A stretch of DNA of 64,000 nt from Chitinophagales bacterium (GTDB taxonomy: Bacteria; Bacteroidota; Bacteroidia; Chitinophagales; JADJOU01), in the NCBI GenBank assembly GCA_030832185.1, contig JAURJQ010000008.1, forward strand, positions 31,544-95,543, written 5' to 3'. Under the pieces are notes generated by a model. The model was not told the DNA's origin. It saw only the letters and a program-made list of their open reading frames with translations, and made no database searches. Shown here one piece after another: positions 34,953 to 45,103 of this stretch. Each line of letters opens with the position of its first letter. Within the stretch, counting starts at the first letter, position 1. The translations under genes and the position numbers were made by a program.

Positions 34953-35975
34953 TTAAGCTTGTTTTTCCTTCTTAACTAGTTTCCTACCAGCATACTTCTG
35001 CGATAGGCGATAAAACTCTGCGATATGCTCTGGGGTAGTGCCACAGCACCCTCCTATAATATTAACTAAACCTTCAGACATAAATTTTTCTACTTGCTGA
35101 CCCATAAACTCTGGAGACTCGTCATATTGTCCGAATTCATTTGGCAAACCCGCATTGGGGTAGGCACTGACATAAAAAGGCGCTTTTTTAGCTAAGACTT
35201 CGATGTACTGCTTCATCGTTTCTGCACCCAAGGCACAATTGAAGCCTATGCTGAGAAGGGGTACATGAGAAAGTGAAATTAAAAATGCCTCTGCCGTCTG
35301 TCCACTGAGTGTTCTCCCGCTCGCATCCGTTATGGTACCACTGACCATGATAGGCAGTTCTATATTTCTCTCTTCAAAGACTTCTTGAATAGCAAATAAA
35401 CCCGCCTTGGCATTGAGGGTATCGAAAACCGTTTCTACCAATAAGATATCCACGCCACCATCTATCAAGGCTTCTACTTGCTGCTTATAAGCCTTGACCA
35501 TATCATCAAAACTGACCGCTCGGTAGCTCGGTCGGTTCACATCCGGAGAAATAGAACAGGTTCTATTCGTAGGACCTATAGCACCAGCCACAAATCTAGG
35601 TTTGTCGGGAGTAGACATATCTAATGCTACTTCTTTCGCTAGTTTAGCTGACTGAAAATTAATTTCATATACTGCAGATTCTAATTCATAATCAGCCTGA
35701 GATATAGTCGTGCCACTAAAGGTATTCGTCTCTATTATGTCCGCTCCGGCCTTCAAATATTCTAAGTGAATAGCCTTAATAATATCTGGACGTGTTATGG
35801 AAAGCAAATCATTATTGCCCTTGAGAGGTATTTTTGAATCCGGAAATGCACTTCCTCTAAAATCCTCTTCGGTCAGTGTATAGCGCTGTATCATGGTGCC
35901 CATGGCGCCATCCATGATCAGGATCTTTTTTTCTAATAATTCAACCAGAGTAGACATTGAGACAGGTTGAGCCAC
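34953..35975 (-). CDS. metH: Methionine synthase, homocysteine-binding module (split MetH, part 1)
   Basis: A 340-residue protein equal to only the first domain of cobalamin-dependent methionine synthase. It opens with [17 protein letters not shown], and its zinc ligands are the Cys in SIGFNCALG and the Cys pair in [10 protein letters not shown]. It binds and activates homocysteine. The remaining domains are encoded separately at 39660-42302 on the opposite strand, so the two proteins must work as a complex. Its ATG overlaps the preceding gene's stop by one base. Alone it could also be a betaine-type methyltransferase, but the presence of the matching partner makes MetH far more likely. Confidence 0.93.
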   Translation of the reverse strand: MAQPVSMSTLVELLEKKILIMDGAMGTMIQRYTLTEEDFRGSAFPDSKIPLKGNNDLLSITRPDIIKAIHLEYLKAGADIIETNTFSGTTISQADYELESAVYEINFQSAKLAKEVALDMSTPDKPRFVAGAIGPTNRTCSISPDVNRPSYRAVSFDDMVKAYKQQVEALIDGGVDILLVETVFDTLNAKAGLFAIQEVFEERNIELPIMVSGTITDASGRTLSGQTAEAFLISLSHVPLLSIGFNCALGAETMKQYIEVLAKKAPFYVSAYPNAGLPNEFGQYDESPEFMGQQVEKFMSEGLVNIIGGCCGTTPEHIAEFYRLSQKYAGRKLVKKEKQA

Positions 35976-36637
35976 TATTTAAAGATCGTTTTATAATCTT
36001 CCTCTGCTGTAGTTTTCTCTACCACAGGGTTTTTTGCGCCTTGTCTATATTTGTCAAACTGCGGAGCTTGCTCTTCTGGCAATCTTCGCCCTTGTTTAAT
36101 TTCTTCTTCTTTTTTAGCATTCTCTATAGCTAGAACAGAATCTTTTTGTTTTTTTATTTTATCTTCTTCTTCAAATTTTTTCCTAAGTTCAGTATAGTAT
36201 TCCGCTGACTTTTCATCTGCTTTATATTTATAATTCTTAGCGGCAGATGCATTTGGTATTCGGGCTTCTCCGTGGGCTATGGCAGAGGTGTTAGCTATAG
36301 CAGAGATCTTTTTCGATGTATCATTTACATTGCCGACAGATGCACTAGTTGGTGAAGTGGTTGTTTTTGAATCCCCCGATGATGCGGTAGTTGGATCCAT
36401 CTTCTTTCTTTCACGTCTTGAAGTTTTTTCAAAAGCAGAAACTTTTTTACTAGTATCTGTCCTAGCTTCTACCTCCGTATTTTTTGCTATAGATTCATTG
36501 GGATCTTTTTTTAAAGATTCAATTTTCGTTTTGTACTCTTCTTTGTTCCTTTTTTCCAAGGCAACCTTTCTCCCGCCCTTCTGCGCATAACTTAGCGAAG
36601 CACAAAATAAAATAACTACTAAAAATATAACTCTCAT
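35975..36637 (-). CDS. Exported, highly charged protein of unknown function
   Basis: A 220-residue protein with a signal peptide (cut before Gln, SYA-QKGGRK). The mature part is low-complexity: Lys/Glu-rich stretches ([13 protein letters not shown]) alternate with Ser/Thr-rich ones ([18 protein letters not shown]), and a motif of the type [15 protein letters not shown] recurs as [15 protein letters not shown]. It is probably disordered. It sits between a larger exported protein and the MetH homocysteine module, overlapping the latter by one base. No family assignment. Confidence 0.65.
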   Translation of the reverse strand: MRVIFLVVILFCASLSYAQKGGRKVALEKRNKEEYKTKIESLKKDPNESIAKNTEVEARTDTSKKVSAFEKTSRRERKKMDPTTASSGDSKTTTSPTSASVGNVNDTSKKISAIANTSAIAHGEARIPNASAAKNYKYKADEKSAEYYTELRKKFEEEDKIKKQKDSVLAIENAKKEEEIKQGRRLPEEQAPQFDKYRQGAKNPVVEKTTAEEDYKTIFK

Positions 36638-36648
36638 ATACTAAAAAT

Positions 36649-38214
36649 TTACTTTACTTTAATTATTTGAAGGTCTGATTTTTTGGTTTTATAATCATAA
36701 TTTAAATAGGCAATTTTTCCAAATTGACTCGGCATATAATAATTAGTAAGGCTGCCATACCAGGTATTTGTTGTTGGTGACAACTTGTCCGTAGTATACT
36801 TTCCATTTTCAAACTTTACAGTATTAAAGTTAAAGTTGGATTTTTTAAAGGCCGTCAGTCTGAAATTATTTTCTGAATAGGTAAACATAAACGCATCTTT
36901 CTCCTCATTTAATTGTACATAGCTATAGCCGAACATTCCTGGTATTTTGTTAGATAAGGCATGAACTCCCATCGTAGTGAAGCCATATCCAGCCCATGAA
37001 GTAACCTTTTTAGGAAATACTTTTCCAGCTTGAGGTTTAAAGTCTTTATCCATCTCTAGTAATACCATATCTGTGGTTTGATACTTTGTTAAAAAACTAG
37101 GCATAAAGAAAACACTCGTCAATAGACTCCAACCATTATATCTCTTTCTATAACCCTCTGCCACTGCAAATGTTTTGCCATCGCTCGTAGAGAAAGTTTC
37201 ATGTACTTTTAGAAATCCGGTCTTTTTTAACTTACCATTACCTTTAAAGCTAAGTGTATTTTTAAAATCTGTTCCCCAATCATTATACTTCTCTGAGAGT
37301 AAAACTCCAGAAGGGTCAATCTCCCACATGGCTAAACCTTTACAATATTTCATAGTGTTGCCATTTGGCTTGAAATACGTTCCACTAATTCTAATAGTCT
37401 TAAACTCTGGATTTTCAATTAAAGAATAGGGCACAAATAGATTCTCTCCATCTTGATCGCTATTTAAGTGAAATTTAGATTTCATGCTTTGCTGATTTAA
37501 GCCTATTAAATGATATTTTGCTGGCCCTAGCTGAGACTTAGAACTCCGCACAGAGAGCACGACAATACTGTCTGCTACTCCTAGTATACTTGGCAAATTA
37601 AATTTCTTGTCCGCAGGAAAAACGTACTCGATAGGTTTTTTCTGTCCTTTGACGAATTTATTCACTTTAAAAGAAATTTTGCTTTTTTCTGTCACCGTGG
37701 ACGTAGATAAGAATCCACCTCCTTCTACACTGACTAAACGCTCAGCTGTCACAAATTTCATATACCTTCTATAATCCTTTTTTGATAATTGTGAGCTATA
37801 CTCGCTCACCAATTTACCTTCTACGCTAAATACCTTGTAGTCAAAGCTCTGATTTTCCGTATTCAAAAACATAAAGCAAAGTTCATCGCTACTATAGGCT
37901 GAAGTTATTAATACCATCTTCATTGGAGCTTTATATTTTAGGGTATTTAAAGCTGTGAAGTTCTCGTCATATAGCTCAATGTGGTAATTCTGTTGCTTGC
38001 CATAGACTTTATCCACTGCCTGATATATATAGTACCCGCGAAGATTTCCATTTTCTAGGATAGCCCCACTTCTTAAGTTGGTTACCTGTATTTCAATCTT
38101 ATCTTCTTTCTTCTTATTATCCTTTTTAGACTTCTGAGCTGAATATGTGGCCGGAAGAGAAAAAATCAATAGGCCTAAAAATACCCTTATAACTGTTGTT
38201 TGGATGAATTTCAT
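36649..38214 (-). CDS. Exported protein of unknown function, beta-rich
   Basis: A 521-residue protein with a signal peptide (FLGLLIFSLPATYSA, cut before Gln) followed by a Lys-rich stretch SKKDNKKKEDK and then a long, mostly beta-strand body with recurring F-x-F, Y-x-Y patterns. The body suggests a propeller-like or beta-sandwich fold but no blade motif is certain. It precedes the charged exported protein by 11 bases and follows the M48 protease gene by 55 bases, so the three exported proteins form one group. No function can be assigned. Confidence 0.6.
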   Translation of the reverse strand: MKFIQTTVIRVFLGLLIFSLPATYSAQKSKKDNKKKEDKIEIQVTNLRSGAILENGNLRGYYIYQAVDKVYGKQQNYHIELYDENFTALNTLKYKAPMKMVLITSAYSSDELCFMFLNTENQSFDYKVFSVEGKLVSEYSSQLSKKDYRRYMKFVTAERLVSVEGGGFLSTSTVTEKSKISFKVNKFVKGQKKPIEYVFPADKKFNLPSILGVADSIVVLSVRSSKSQLGPAKYHLIGLNQQSMKSKFHLNSDQDGENLFVPYSLIENPEFKTIRISGTYFKPNGNTMKYCKGLAMWEIDPSGVLLSEKYNDWGTDFKNTLSFKGNGKLKKTGFLKVHETFSTSDGKTFAVAEGYRKRYNGWSLLTSVFFMPSFLTKYQTTDMVLLEMDKDFKPQAGKVFPKKVTSWAGYGFTTMGVHALSNKIPGMFGYSYVQLNEEKDAFMFTYSENNFRLTAFKKSNFNFNTVKFENGKYTTDKLSPTTNTWYGSLTNYYMPSQFGKIAYLNYDYKTKKSDLQIIKVK

Positions 38215-38269
38215 TTAAAGATTAATTGTAATGTATAAAATTAGTTTATTCTTAGTAAATATTTTGAAG

Positions 38270-39553
38270 TTAAATATCTAAATTCTTTTTGTAGGCATTT
38301 TTAATCGTTTCAAAATCATCTACATTTAACTGATCTATAAACATGATTAGATTATTATACTGGGGCGGAAAATAAGGGTTTCTCGTCGGGACATATTTCC
38401 CAAGGGTATGGTTATCTAAATATTTTTTCATTTTATCGAGAACCACCACCATTTTACTTAAAATATACTTGTCTGCAGTTCCTTCTGTCTTATACTTAAG
38501 AATATGGTACATAGCATTAGCATATTGCTTGTCATGTATTAAATAATTTATGATTTCTGTGCGAAATTCTTTCTTCATTTTCTCAAAAGTCTCGTAGGAT
38601 ACCTCCACAATATCTGCCTCCACATTTGGGTTAAGTTCTGCCTTCAGTTTTTCATAACGCTTTTCTGCTGCCGGGTGGGTACTTAGAGAATCTCTTAACT
38701 CAGGGCTTAATTTATATTTCAATTTATCTGCTATACTATTTGGTTTTTTAAGCCAAGATTCATTAAAAGGTATATCCGGATTATGAAAAGCCTGGCGAAG
38801 AAGATCGTCCATATTAAAGATTTCGGTATCTCCCTTCTTTAAACAGCTAATGCCCGTGATAGCTTCATCTAGGGCATATGGAGTCTTCTTTAACAATTCT
38901 AATCCGAAGGAATCTGCCTCCGACTCATGCTCTCTTGTATGTTTTCTCGAATTTAATGTTTCCGTTTTAAAATATTCTTCTACTCGATCTATTCGATCTA
39001 TTCCTTCCCTCTTAGCATCTCTAAATCCTTGTTTAGCTTCTTCACTTTTTGATAGTAATATTTGACGGCCAAATGATTTTACACTATGCTGCCTAGTATA
39101 GTGGCTCAATTCATGTGCTATAATCATTGCTAATTGCGACTCATTCTCTAAAACCTCTATAAGACCAAGATAAACCCGCATGGTACCATATATTGCCATA
39201 TTTGCATTCGCTTCCTCATCATAGCAAAAATAAGGCCTTATTTCAACGTGCTCTAGTATAGGATTCTTCGATTTTATTACCTCAATGATTTTCCTGAGAT
39301 AGGCCTCATATTCCTCGTTAAAATAGAAATTTTTAAAATCGTGTTTAATTTTCTTTTTGACGTCCTTCAGTTCTTCTTTGAATTCATTTTTATACTCCCC
39401 GTCGTAACTCTCCACTACTTTATCCAAGCTAGCTTTAGCCATTTCATATTCTTTCATTCCCCTCGCAGTATCTAATTTTAAGTTATAATCCTCCTGACCA
39501 TAAAGGGCATACTGGAAAATAAAGAATAAAAAAACACTGATACCTAGTTTCAT
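38270..39553 (-). CDS. Exported M48-family zinc metalloprotease
   Basis: A 427-residue periplasmic protease (signal cut before Gln, LYG-QEDYN). The zinc site HELSH at residues 147-151 (IIAHELSHYTRQH) and the downstream EHESEADSFGLELL, providing the third ligand Glu, are typical of the BepA/LoiP type of M48 proteases, which check outer-membrane protein folding. The C-terminal helical part after residue 300 lacks clear TPR motifs. A full consensus promoter precedes it. The neighbouring exported unknowns may be clients or partners; that is inference from position. Confidence 0.88.
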   Translation of the reverse strand: MKLGISVFLFFIFQYALYGQEDYNLKLDTARGMKEYEMAKASLDKVVESYDGEYKNEFKEELKDVKKKIKHDFKNFYFNEEYEAYLRKIIEVIKSKNPILEHVEIRPYFCYDEEANANMAIYGTMRVYLGLIEVLENESQLAMIIAHELSHYTRQHSVKSFGRQILLSKSEEAKQGFRDAKREGIDRIDRVEEYFKTETLNSRKHTREHESEADSFGLELLKKTPYALDEAITGISCLKKGDTEIFNMDDLLRQAFHNPDIPFNESWLKKPNSIADKLKYKLSPELRDSLSTHPAAEKRYEKLKAELNPNVEADIVEVSYETFEKMKKEFRTEIINYLIHDKQYANAMYHILKYKTEGTADKYILSKMVVVLDKMKKYLDNHTLGKYVPTRNPYFPPQYNNLIMFIDQLNVDDFETIKNAYKKNLDI

Positions 39554-39572
39554 ACTATTTTTAAAATATTTG

Positions 39573-39605
39573 CAAATTTAATTTTTTTCTATAATTTACA
39601 TCAAA
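39573..39605 (-). promoter_or_regulatory. Full Bacteroidota promoter for the M48 protease gene
   Basis: On the minus strand: TTTG (39605-39602), 21-base spacer, TAAATTTG (39580-39573). Both boxes match the consensus. The ATG at 39553 is 20 bases downstream. Confidence 0.7.
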
Positions 39606-39635
39606 GTATTATATACTTGGCTATAAATATTTTAA

Positions 39636-39643
39636 TACTTTTG
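39636..39643 (+). promoter_or_regulatory. Minus-7 box for the large MetH module
   Basis: TACTTTTG, an exact TAnnTTTG box, 16 bases before the ATG at 39660. A TTG lies 16 bases upstream, shorter than usual spacing. Divergent from the M48 promoter. Confidence 0.5.
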
Positions 39644-39659
39644 AATCCTAAAACATAAA

Positions 39660-42302
39660 ATGTCTACCCTTTCTGGTCTAGAACCTTTAATTATCTCTAA
39701 AACTTCCAATTTCGTCAATATTGGTGAGCGCACCAATGTAACAGGGTCATTGAAGTTTCTCAAACTCATACGAGAGGGCAATTTTGATGAAGCTCTTTCT
39801 ATCGCGCGCGACCAAGTAGAAGGCGGTGCGCAGATACTCGATGTGAATATGGACGAAGCCATGATCGATGGTAAGACAGCCATGGTAGAATTTCTGAATC
39901 TCATAGCTTCTGAACCCGATATAGCACGTATTCCTATTATGATAGACTCATCAAAATGGGACATCATAGAGGCAGGGCTCAAATGTATTCAAGGGAAAGG
40001 TATCGTCAACTCTATTTCTCTCAAAAATGGCGAAGATGAATTTCTTTATCAAGCCAAGATGATTAAGCGCTATGGCGCTGCCACCGTCATCATGGCCTTT
40101 GATGAAAAAGGTCAGGCAGATACCTACCAGCGCAGAATAGATATCTGCAAACGAAGCTATGATTTATTACTCGAAAAACTTGATTTCAACCCCGAAGATA
40201 TTATTTTCGATCCTAATATATTTCCCGTAGCTACAGGTATAGATGAACATAAAAACTATGCCCTTGATTTTTTCAAAGCCACCCAATGGATTAAAGAGAA
40301 TCTACCCGGAGCCAAAGTCAGTGGGGGCGTGAGCAATGTTTCATTTTCATTTAGAGGGAATAATATAGTACGAGAGGCTATGCACTCTGCATTTCTATAC
40401 CACGCTATACAGCACGGAATGGACATGGGGATTGTCAATCCCACTATGCTAGAGGTTTATGATGAGGTACCAAAAGATTTGATGGATTTGGTCGAAGATG
40501 TTCTCCTAAATAGAAGTGATGAGGCTACAGAAAGACTTCTGGATAAAGCAGAATCTCTTAAGGATACGAAAAAAGACGTTCAAATCAATATATTAGAATG
40601 GCGTACGAAAAGTATAGAGGAGCGAATCAACCATGCTATTATCAAAGGAGTCGTCGAGTTTATAGATGAGGACACCATCGAAGCTTTAGAAGCATACAAA
40701 GAACCTATTCGAGTCATCGAAGGACCATTGATGGACGCGATGGGTATCGTAGGCGATTTATTTGGAAGCGGAAAAATGTTTCTCCCACAAGTAGTCAAGT
40801 CCGCGCGAGTTATGAAAAAATCAGTAGCTGTGCTCGAACCCTACTTATTAAAAACAGATGGTAAATCTTCCACTGCTGGAAAAATACTCATGGCTACTGT
40901 CAAAGGGGATGTCCACGATATAGGTAAAAACATTGTAGGTATCGTTCTTCAATGCAATAACTTCGAAGTGATTGACCTTGGAGTCATGGTTCCAAAAGAA
41001 CGAATTATAGAAGAAGCCATCAAACACAATGTAGACGTGGTAGGACTAAGCGGTTTAATTACCCCTTCTCTCGATGAAATGGTGGATGTAGCTATTGATT
41101 TTGAAAAAAAAGGTCTGAAAATTCCTATTATCATAGGGGGCGCCACTACCAGTGAAATACATACCGCAGTCAAAGTAGAGCCTCATTATTCTGGCTCCAT
41201 CATTCATGTCTTAGATGCTTCTAAAAGTGTTCCCGTAACTACCAAGCTGGTCAGTACAGAGAAGGTAAATTTCATCGCTGAAAAGAAAACTTATTATCAA
41301 AATATAAGAAACGAATACGAAAAGAAAAATCAAAAAGTAGAATTAATATCCATAGAAGAAGCACGAAATAATGCATTTCAGGCTGATTGGGATAAAAATA
41401 AACCGACAAAACCTAATCATCTAGGGGTAGATATTCACGAAAACCTCCCTGTAAGTATTGTTCGAAACTATATAGACTGGGGTCCATTTTTCAATAGCTG
41501 GGAGTTAAAGGGCACCTATCCTAGAATATTCGAAAATGAAAAATATGGGGATGAAGCTAAAAAATTGTTCGAAGATGCGAATGCACTGCTAGATGAATTG
41601 GAAAAAGATAGAATTCTAACAATCAATACAATTACAGGGCTTTATTCTTGTACTAAAAATAATGAAAGTTTAACTCTATTCGCTGATGAAAATAGAAGTA
41701 AAGAGGTAGGCAAGTTGCATTTTCTGCGTCAGCAAGCCAAAAAAACTCAAGGTCAGAAAAATCAATGTCTTACAGATTATATTTCGCCTAATGGAGACTA
41801 CATAGGACTCTTTGCTGTCACAGCTGGTCTCAACATTGAAGACTATCTCGATCGGTATAAGAAAGACCACGATGACTATAAAGATATTTTGCTCAAAGCG
41901 GTAGCCGATAGACTGGCAGAAGCCTCTACAGAGTGGCTGCATGAGGAGGTGAGAAAAAATACTTGGGGCTATGTACCCAATGAGAATCTAAAAAATGAAG
42001 ATTTAATCCAGGAAAAATATAAAGGTATTCGCCCTGCACCAGGCTATGCAGCCTGTCCAGACCACAGCGAAAAAGGCACCATATGGTCTATTCTAGAAGT
42101 AAAAGAAAAGATAGGCATTCAGTTAACAGAAAATTATGCTATGTTTCCTACGGCATCGGTCTGCGGATATTATTTTGCCTATCCTGAAATATCCTACTTC
42201 GGCATTGGTAAGATAGGAGAGGACCAGGTCCATTCAATAGCGCGAGCTAAGAATCTTAGTCAAGATGAAATTAGAAAATTTTTGCGACCCAATTTGGATT
42301 AA
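39660..42302 (+). CDS. metH: Methionine synthase, folate, cobalamin and AdoMet modules (split MetH, part 2)
   Basis: An 880-residue protein carrying the rest of cobalamin-dependent methionine synthase. Pterin-binding domain about residues 10-270 ([20 protein letters not shown]); cobalamin cap and Rossmann domain about 300-540 with the B12 axial His in GDVHDIGKN near 420; reactivation domain about 560-880 with [15 protein letters not shown]. It transfers the methyl group of methyltetrahydrofolate via B12 to the homocysteine held by the partner module at 34953-35975. The full domain order is kept and the C-terminus (KFLRPNLD) is complete. No cobalamin riboswitch is visible in the 106-base upstream gap. 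Confidence 0.95.
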   Translation: MSTLSGLEPLIISKTSNFVNIGERTNVTGSLKFLKLIREGNFDEALSIARDQVEGGAQILDVNMDEAMIDGKTAMVEFLNLIASEPDIARIPIMIDSSKWDIIEAGLKCIQGKGIVNSISLKNGEDEFLYQAKMIKRYGAATVIMAFDEKGQADTYQRRIDICKRSYDLLLEKLDFNPEDIIFDPNIFPVATGIDEHKNYALDFFKATQWIKENLPGAKVSGGVSNVSFSFRGNNIVREAMHSAFLYHAIQHGMDMGIVNPTMLEVYDEVPKDLMDLVEDVLLNRSDEATERLLDKAESLKDTKKDVQINILEWRTKSIEERINHAIIKGVVEFIDEDTIEALEAYKEPIRVIEGPLMDAMGIVGDLFGSGKMFLPQVVKSARVMKKSVAVLEPYLLKTDGKSSTAGKILMATVKGDVHDIGKNIVGIVLQCNNFEVIDLGVMVPKERIIEEAIKHNVDVVGLSGLITPSLDEMVDVAIDFEKKGLKIPIIIGGATTSEIHTAVKVEPHYSGSIIHVLDASKSVPVTTKLVSTEKVNFIAEKKTYYQNIRNEYEKKNQKVELISIEEARNNAFQADWDKNKPTKPNHLGVDIHENLPVSIVRNYIDWGPFFNSWELKGTYPRIFENEKYGDEAKKLFEDANALLDELEKDRILTINTITGLYSCTKNNESLTLFADENRSKEVGKLHFLRQQAKKTQGQKNQCLTDYISPNGDYIGLFAVTAGLNIEDYLDRYKKDHDDYKDILLKAVADRLAEASTEWLHEEVRKNTWGYVPNENLKNEDLIQEKYKGIRPAPGYAACPDHSEKGTIWSILEVKEKIGIQLTENYAMFPTASVCGYYFAYPEISYFGIGKIGEDQVHSIARAKNLSQDEIRKFLRPNLD

Positions 42303-42417
42303 AAGTTTTTCGCCACGAATTCACGAATGTATTGGCCAGTATCAAAGGTTGGTGGAGCAATTATCAGCGTCAAATGAAATTAAACTTTGGAAAAAATTAG
42401 TCAATTCATAGCAATAA

Positions 42418-42786
42418 ATGAATTCTATGCACCCTCTCAAATCCAAAATTCTCGACTATTGCTTATCTCTTCCTCATACAGAAGAGACTTTCCCTTTTGA
42501 CACCAGAACATGGGTGGCTAAGTTATACGGGAAAATGTTTGCCCTCATGGACATCTTAGATGATGACGTAAGAATAAACCTAAAATGTAATCCAGAAAAA
42601 GCCGAGGAATTAAGAGCTAAATTTGACTATATTCAGCCAGGTTATCACATGAGTAAAAAACATTGGAATACGATTTACTGTGGCCTTGAACCACTAGAAT
42701 GGAAGTTTCTCAAAGAACAGATTGACCATTCCTATGAACTCGTTTTAAACTCTATGCCAAAATCTAAGCGTTCTAATAATTCATAA
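42418..42786 (+). CDS. MmcQ/YjbR family protein
   Basis: A 122-residue cytoplasmic protein of the MmcQ/YjbR (double-wing DNA-binding-like) family: LSLPHTEETFPF, VAKLYGKMFALMDIL, INLKCNPEKAEEL, PGYHMSKKHWNTIYC are in the family's order. Biochemical function is not established for the family. ATG at 42418 or 42427. It ends 14 bases inside the convergent TonB receptor gene. A near-miss promoter sequence TAAACTTTG lies upstream but has one extra base. Confidence 0.88.
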   Translation: MNSMHPLKSKILDYCLSLPHTEETFPFDTRTWVAKLYGKMFALMDILDDDVRINLKCNPEKAEELRAKFDYIQPGYHMSKKHWNTIYCGLEPLEWKFLKEQIDHSYELVLNSMPKSKRSNNS

Positions 42787-45103
42787 CCATGCCTATGACG
42801 ATATTTCTTCCTTGTTCGTTAGCGAAATATCGAAGACGATTCAAGTAATCTCTATAGTTAGTATTCAATAAATTATCGATCTGTAAGTAGATGTTCACTC
42901 GCTTTTTTTGTATTTGTTTTTCTATAGAAATTTTGGTGCCTAATAGAAAATAGGCATCTGGTGCTGGCATAAAATCTTGCGAAAGATTTAAATGATCTTG
43001 TTTAAATATGTAGCTTCCAGTAATGGCCATGCTTGGGTTTTCCCAGTTTCCAATCTTTGATTTTGAATACTCTAGTTCTGACCGCAGGCGATTAGCTGGG
43101 ACAAAAATCAGCGGGAGACCTTCTGTCAGATTATTCCCTCTTAGATAACTATATTCCAGATTATAGTCTAATCCCTTCGTTATCTTATATTTAGTAGAAA
43201 GATCTATACCATACATCTGCGCATGGGTCTGCTCATAGTTAAACACAGGATAAGCACCTCTTATAGTCAATCGTGTCTCACTCTGAGGTTTGAGATAAAT
43301 AAAATCATTCAAATTATGAAAATAAGCCTGAGCCTGCCATGAAAAGACTTCCTTGACCCTAGACTGGATCGCCAGACTAGTTTTAAATGATTTCTCTGAA
43401 GTCAAATTGGCATTACCTTCTTCTATACTGCTGACACCTTGGTGCAGCCCATACGAATACAGCTCATTAATAGCTGGATTTCGCAGAGTAAATCCCGAGT
43501 TAAATACCAGTTGAGTTAAATTAGTCACTTGATAGGAGTAGGAAATAGCTGATGCTATATTCCCAAAAAGATGAGCGAATTCTATATTCTGTCGTGGTAT
43601 GGTTTGAGTGGTGGTATAAATATTTTGTATAAAAAAGTCGCTACGAATACCTAAGTCTAAGCTGGATTGGTTATAATAAATCGTATGCGTGAAAAATAAA
43701 GATGGCTCTAAAGAACTATAATTAGGGATCAATGGCGTCACGCCCGTTTCGGGCTGATTTATATTCTCAGAATAGGCTAATTGAACTCCCGCCTTAGTGA
43801 TTGTTTTACTATTGACTAGCGACCATTTTCCCTCTAGGAAATGACTGTGCTGTAAAATAAATAAGGCTGGTATTTCAGATCGTGAACCTCTGCGAATGTC
43901 AAACTCCTTTCTATTATTGATCTGACCTGAGTATGTAAAACTTAATGATTGAATCGTATCTAAGTTTGTTTTTGTCACCAGTTTTACAAAATGATGATTT
44001 ACCATCTGCCTAGGTGCTCCAATAGAGCCATTGAAATCTGCTTCGGTGAAGAAAGGTTGTTCTCTACCTATCGCTTGATTGAGATCGGTCAAATTACCGA
44101 TGTGTGATCCTCGCAATACGCCAAGCTCCGTATTGAAGGTGCTGAGATATAGGCTTGTTTTCCACCGATGAAACAGGGTTTTCTCGGCATGATAACTCAG
44201 ATTAAGCTCCCTAGCACCCGTATTTCTCAAGAAATAATCTGGACTTGATCTATCCCCATTCTGCTTATATGTGCCAGTAAGTCTCCAGGCTAGCCGTGGT
44301 TGGTTTTTTTCTAATTGTACATTGAGCCCAAATCCTCTCCCATTGGATTCTCCATAAGCATTTAGTTTCCCATGCAAGTGAGGATCAGATGTCAACTTAT
44401 TAGCCTCTACTAAAACAATGGCTCCCATATTAATTCCTTTATATTCTAGAGATGCCACACCATTAATTAGCTTGATTTTATTAGCTGCTAAAGGATCTAT
44501 TTCTGGAGCATGATCATTGCCCCATTGCTGTCCGCTCTGCGCTATACCTTGGTGCAGAATAGCCAATCTATTTCCATAAAGTCCTTGCATAACAGGCTTA
44601 GCTATGTTCCCATTCCTCATACTGCGTGCTCCCGTTGTTTTTTCTAGCACACTTGCTAAACTCTCTTTGGCTTTTCTATCTATAGCCTGAGATGACACCG
44701 TTTCTGATAAAGCTGCAGCCTTACCTTCTATCTTCACTTCTTTGAGATGTTTGTGGTAGTGATGTAAATAAAACTCGATAAATGTATCTGAAACCAAGTC
44801 CAGATGATATTGCTCCGATTCGCATCCGAGATGCGAGACGTATACATGATATTCACCTTCCTTTTCTATGGTAAACTGAAACTTTCCTTCAACATTAGAT
44901 TCCACTAGCTGGTTAGATTCCACTAGCTTAACTCTAGCAGACTCCAGGGGCAGAAGAGTAATTGCATCCTTTACTCTACCCTTTACATTAATAGTCTTGG
45001 ACTGAGAAAATCCAGTCCAAGACGTAAATAAAATAATTAAGGTTATTAGACTTTTGATTTGCTTATTCTTAAATGACAGTAATCGGAAATTCCATTTCTG
45101 CAT
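42773..45103 (-). CDS. TonB-dependent receptor with histidine-rich linker
   Basis: An outer-membrane receptor of about 776 residues. Signal peptide cut before Gln (GFS-QSKTI); carboxypeptidase-regulatory-like domain about residues 35-115; plug about 135-230 (RKAKESLASVLEKTTGARSM); 22-strand barrel to the end with a C-terminal aromatic region (GRNIVIGMVMNY). A His-rich stretch FYLHHYHKHLKEV sits between the first domain and the plug and suggests metal binding. I chose ATG 45103; ATG 45121 is possible, and both overlap the upstream lipoprotein gene. An 18-base in-frame duplication gives LVESNQ twice. Together with the two genes upstream it probably imports zinc or copper complexes. Confidence 0.88.
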   Translation of the reverse strand: MQKWNFRLLSFKNKQIKSLITLIILFTSWTGFSQSKTINVKGRVKDAITLLPLESARVKLVESNQLVESNVEGKFQFTIEKEGEYHVYVSHLGCESEQYHLDLVSDTFIEFYLHHYHKHLKEVKIEGKAAALSETVSSQAIDRKAKESLASVLEKTTGARSMRNGNIAKPVMQGLYGNRLAILHQGIAQSGQQWGNDHAPEIDPLAANKIKLINGVASLEYKGINMGAIVLVEANKLTSDPHLHGKLNAYGESNGRGFGLNVQLEKNQPRLAWRLTGTYKQNGDRSSPDYFLRNTGARELNLSYHAEKTLFHRWKTSLYLSTFNTELGVLRGSHIGNLTDLNQAIGREQPFFTEADFNGSIGAPRQMVNHHFVKLVTKTNLDTIQSLSFTYSGQINNRKEFDIRRGSRSEIPALFILQHSHFLEGKWSLVNSKTITKAGVQLAYSENINQPETGVTPLIPNYSSLEPSLFFTHTIYYNQSSLDLGIRSDFFIQNIYTTTQTIPRQNIEFAHLFGNIASAISYSYQVTNLTQLVFNSGFTLRNPAINELYSYGLHQGVSSIEEGNANLTSEKSFKTSLAIQSRVKEVFSWQAQAYFHNLNDFIYLKPQSETRLTIRGAYPVFNYEQTHAQMYGIDLSTKYKITKGLDYNLEYSYLRGNNLTEGLPLIFVPANRLRSELEYSKSKIGNWENPSMAITGSYIFKQDHLNLSQDFMPAPDAYFLLGTKISIEKQIQKKRVNIYLQIDNLLNTNYRDYLNRLRYFANEQGRNIVIGMVMNY
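44895..44928 (-). repeat. 18-base in-frame tandem duplication in the TonB receptor
   Basis: Two copies of an 18-base unit starting TTAGATTCCACTAGCTGG on the plus strand at 44895-44912 and 44913-44928 (the second loses its last two matches). It encodes LVESNQ-LVESN on the minus strand. Confidence 0.8.

Noticed and set aside
34953..42302. MetH broken by a frameshift or pseudogene
   Set aside because: The two parts have complete domains, separate starts and stops, opposite strands and intact zinc and B12 ligands; split MetH occurs elsewhere in the phylum.
42376..42390. Promoter TAAACTTTG before the YjbR gene
   Set aside because: One base too long for TAnnTTTG; kept only as a possible weak site.
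42302..42417. Gene or mobile fragment after metH part 2
   Set aside because: Only a short phrase with a CACGAATT direct repeat, a type of filler often seen in Bacteroidota intergenic DNA; no open frame.
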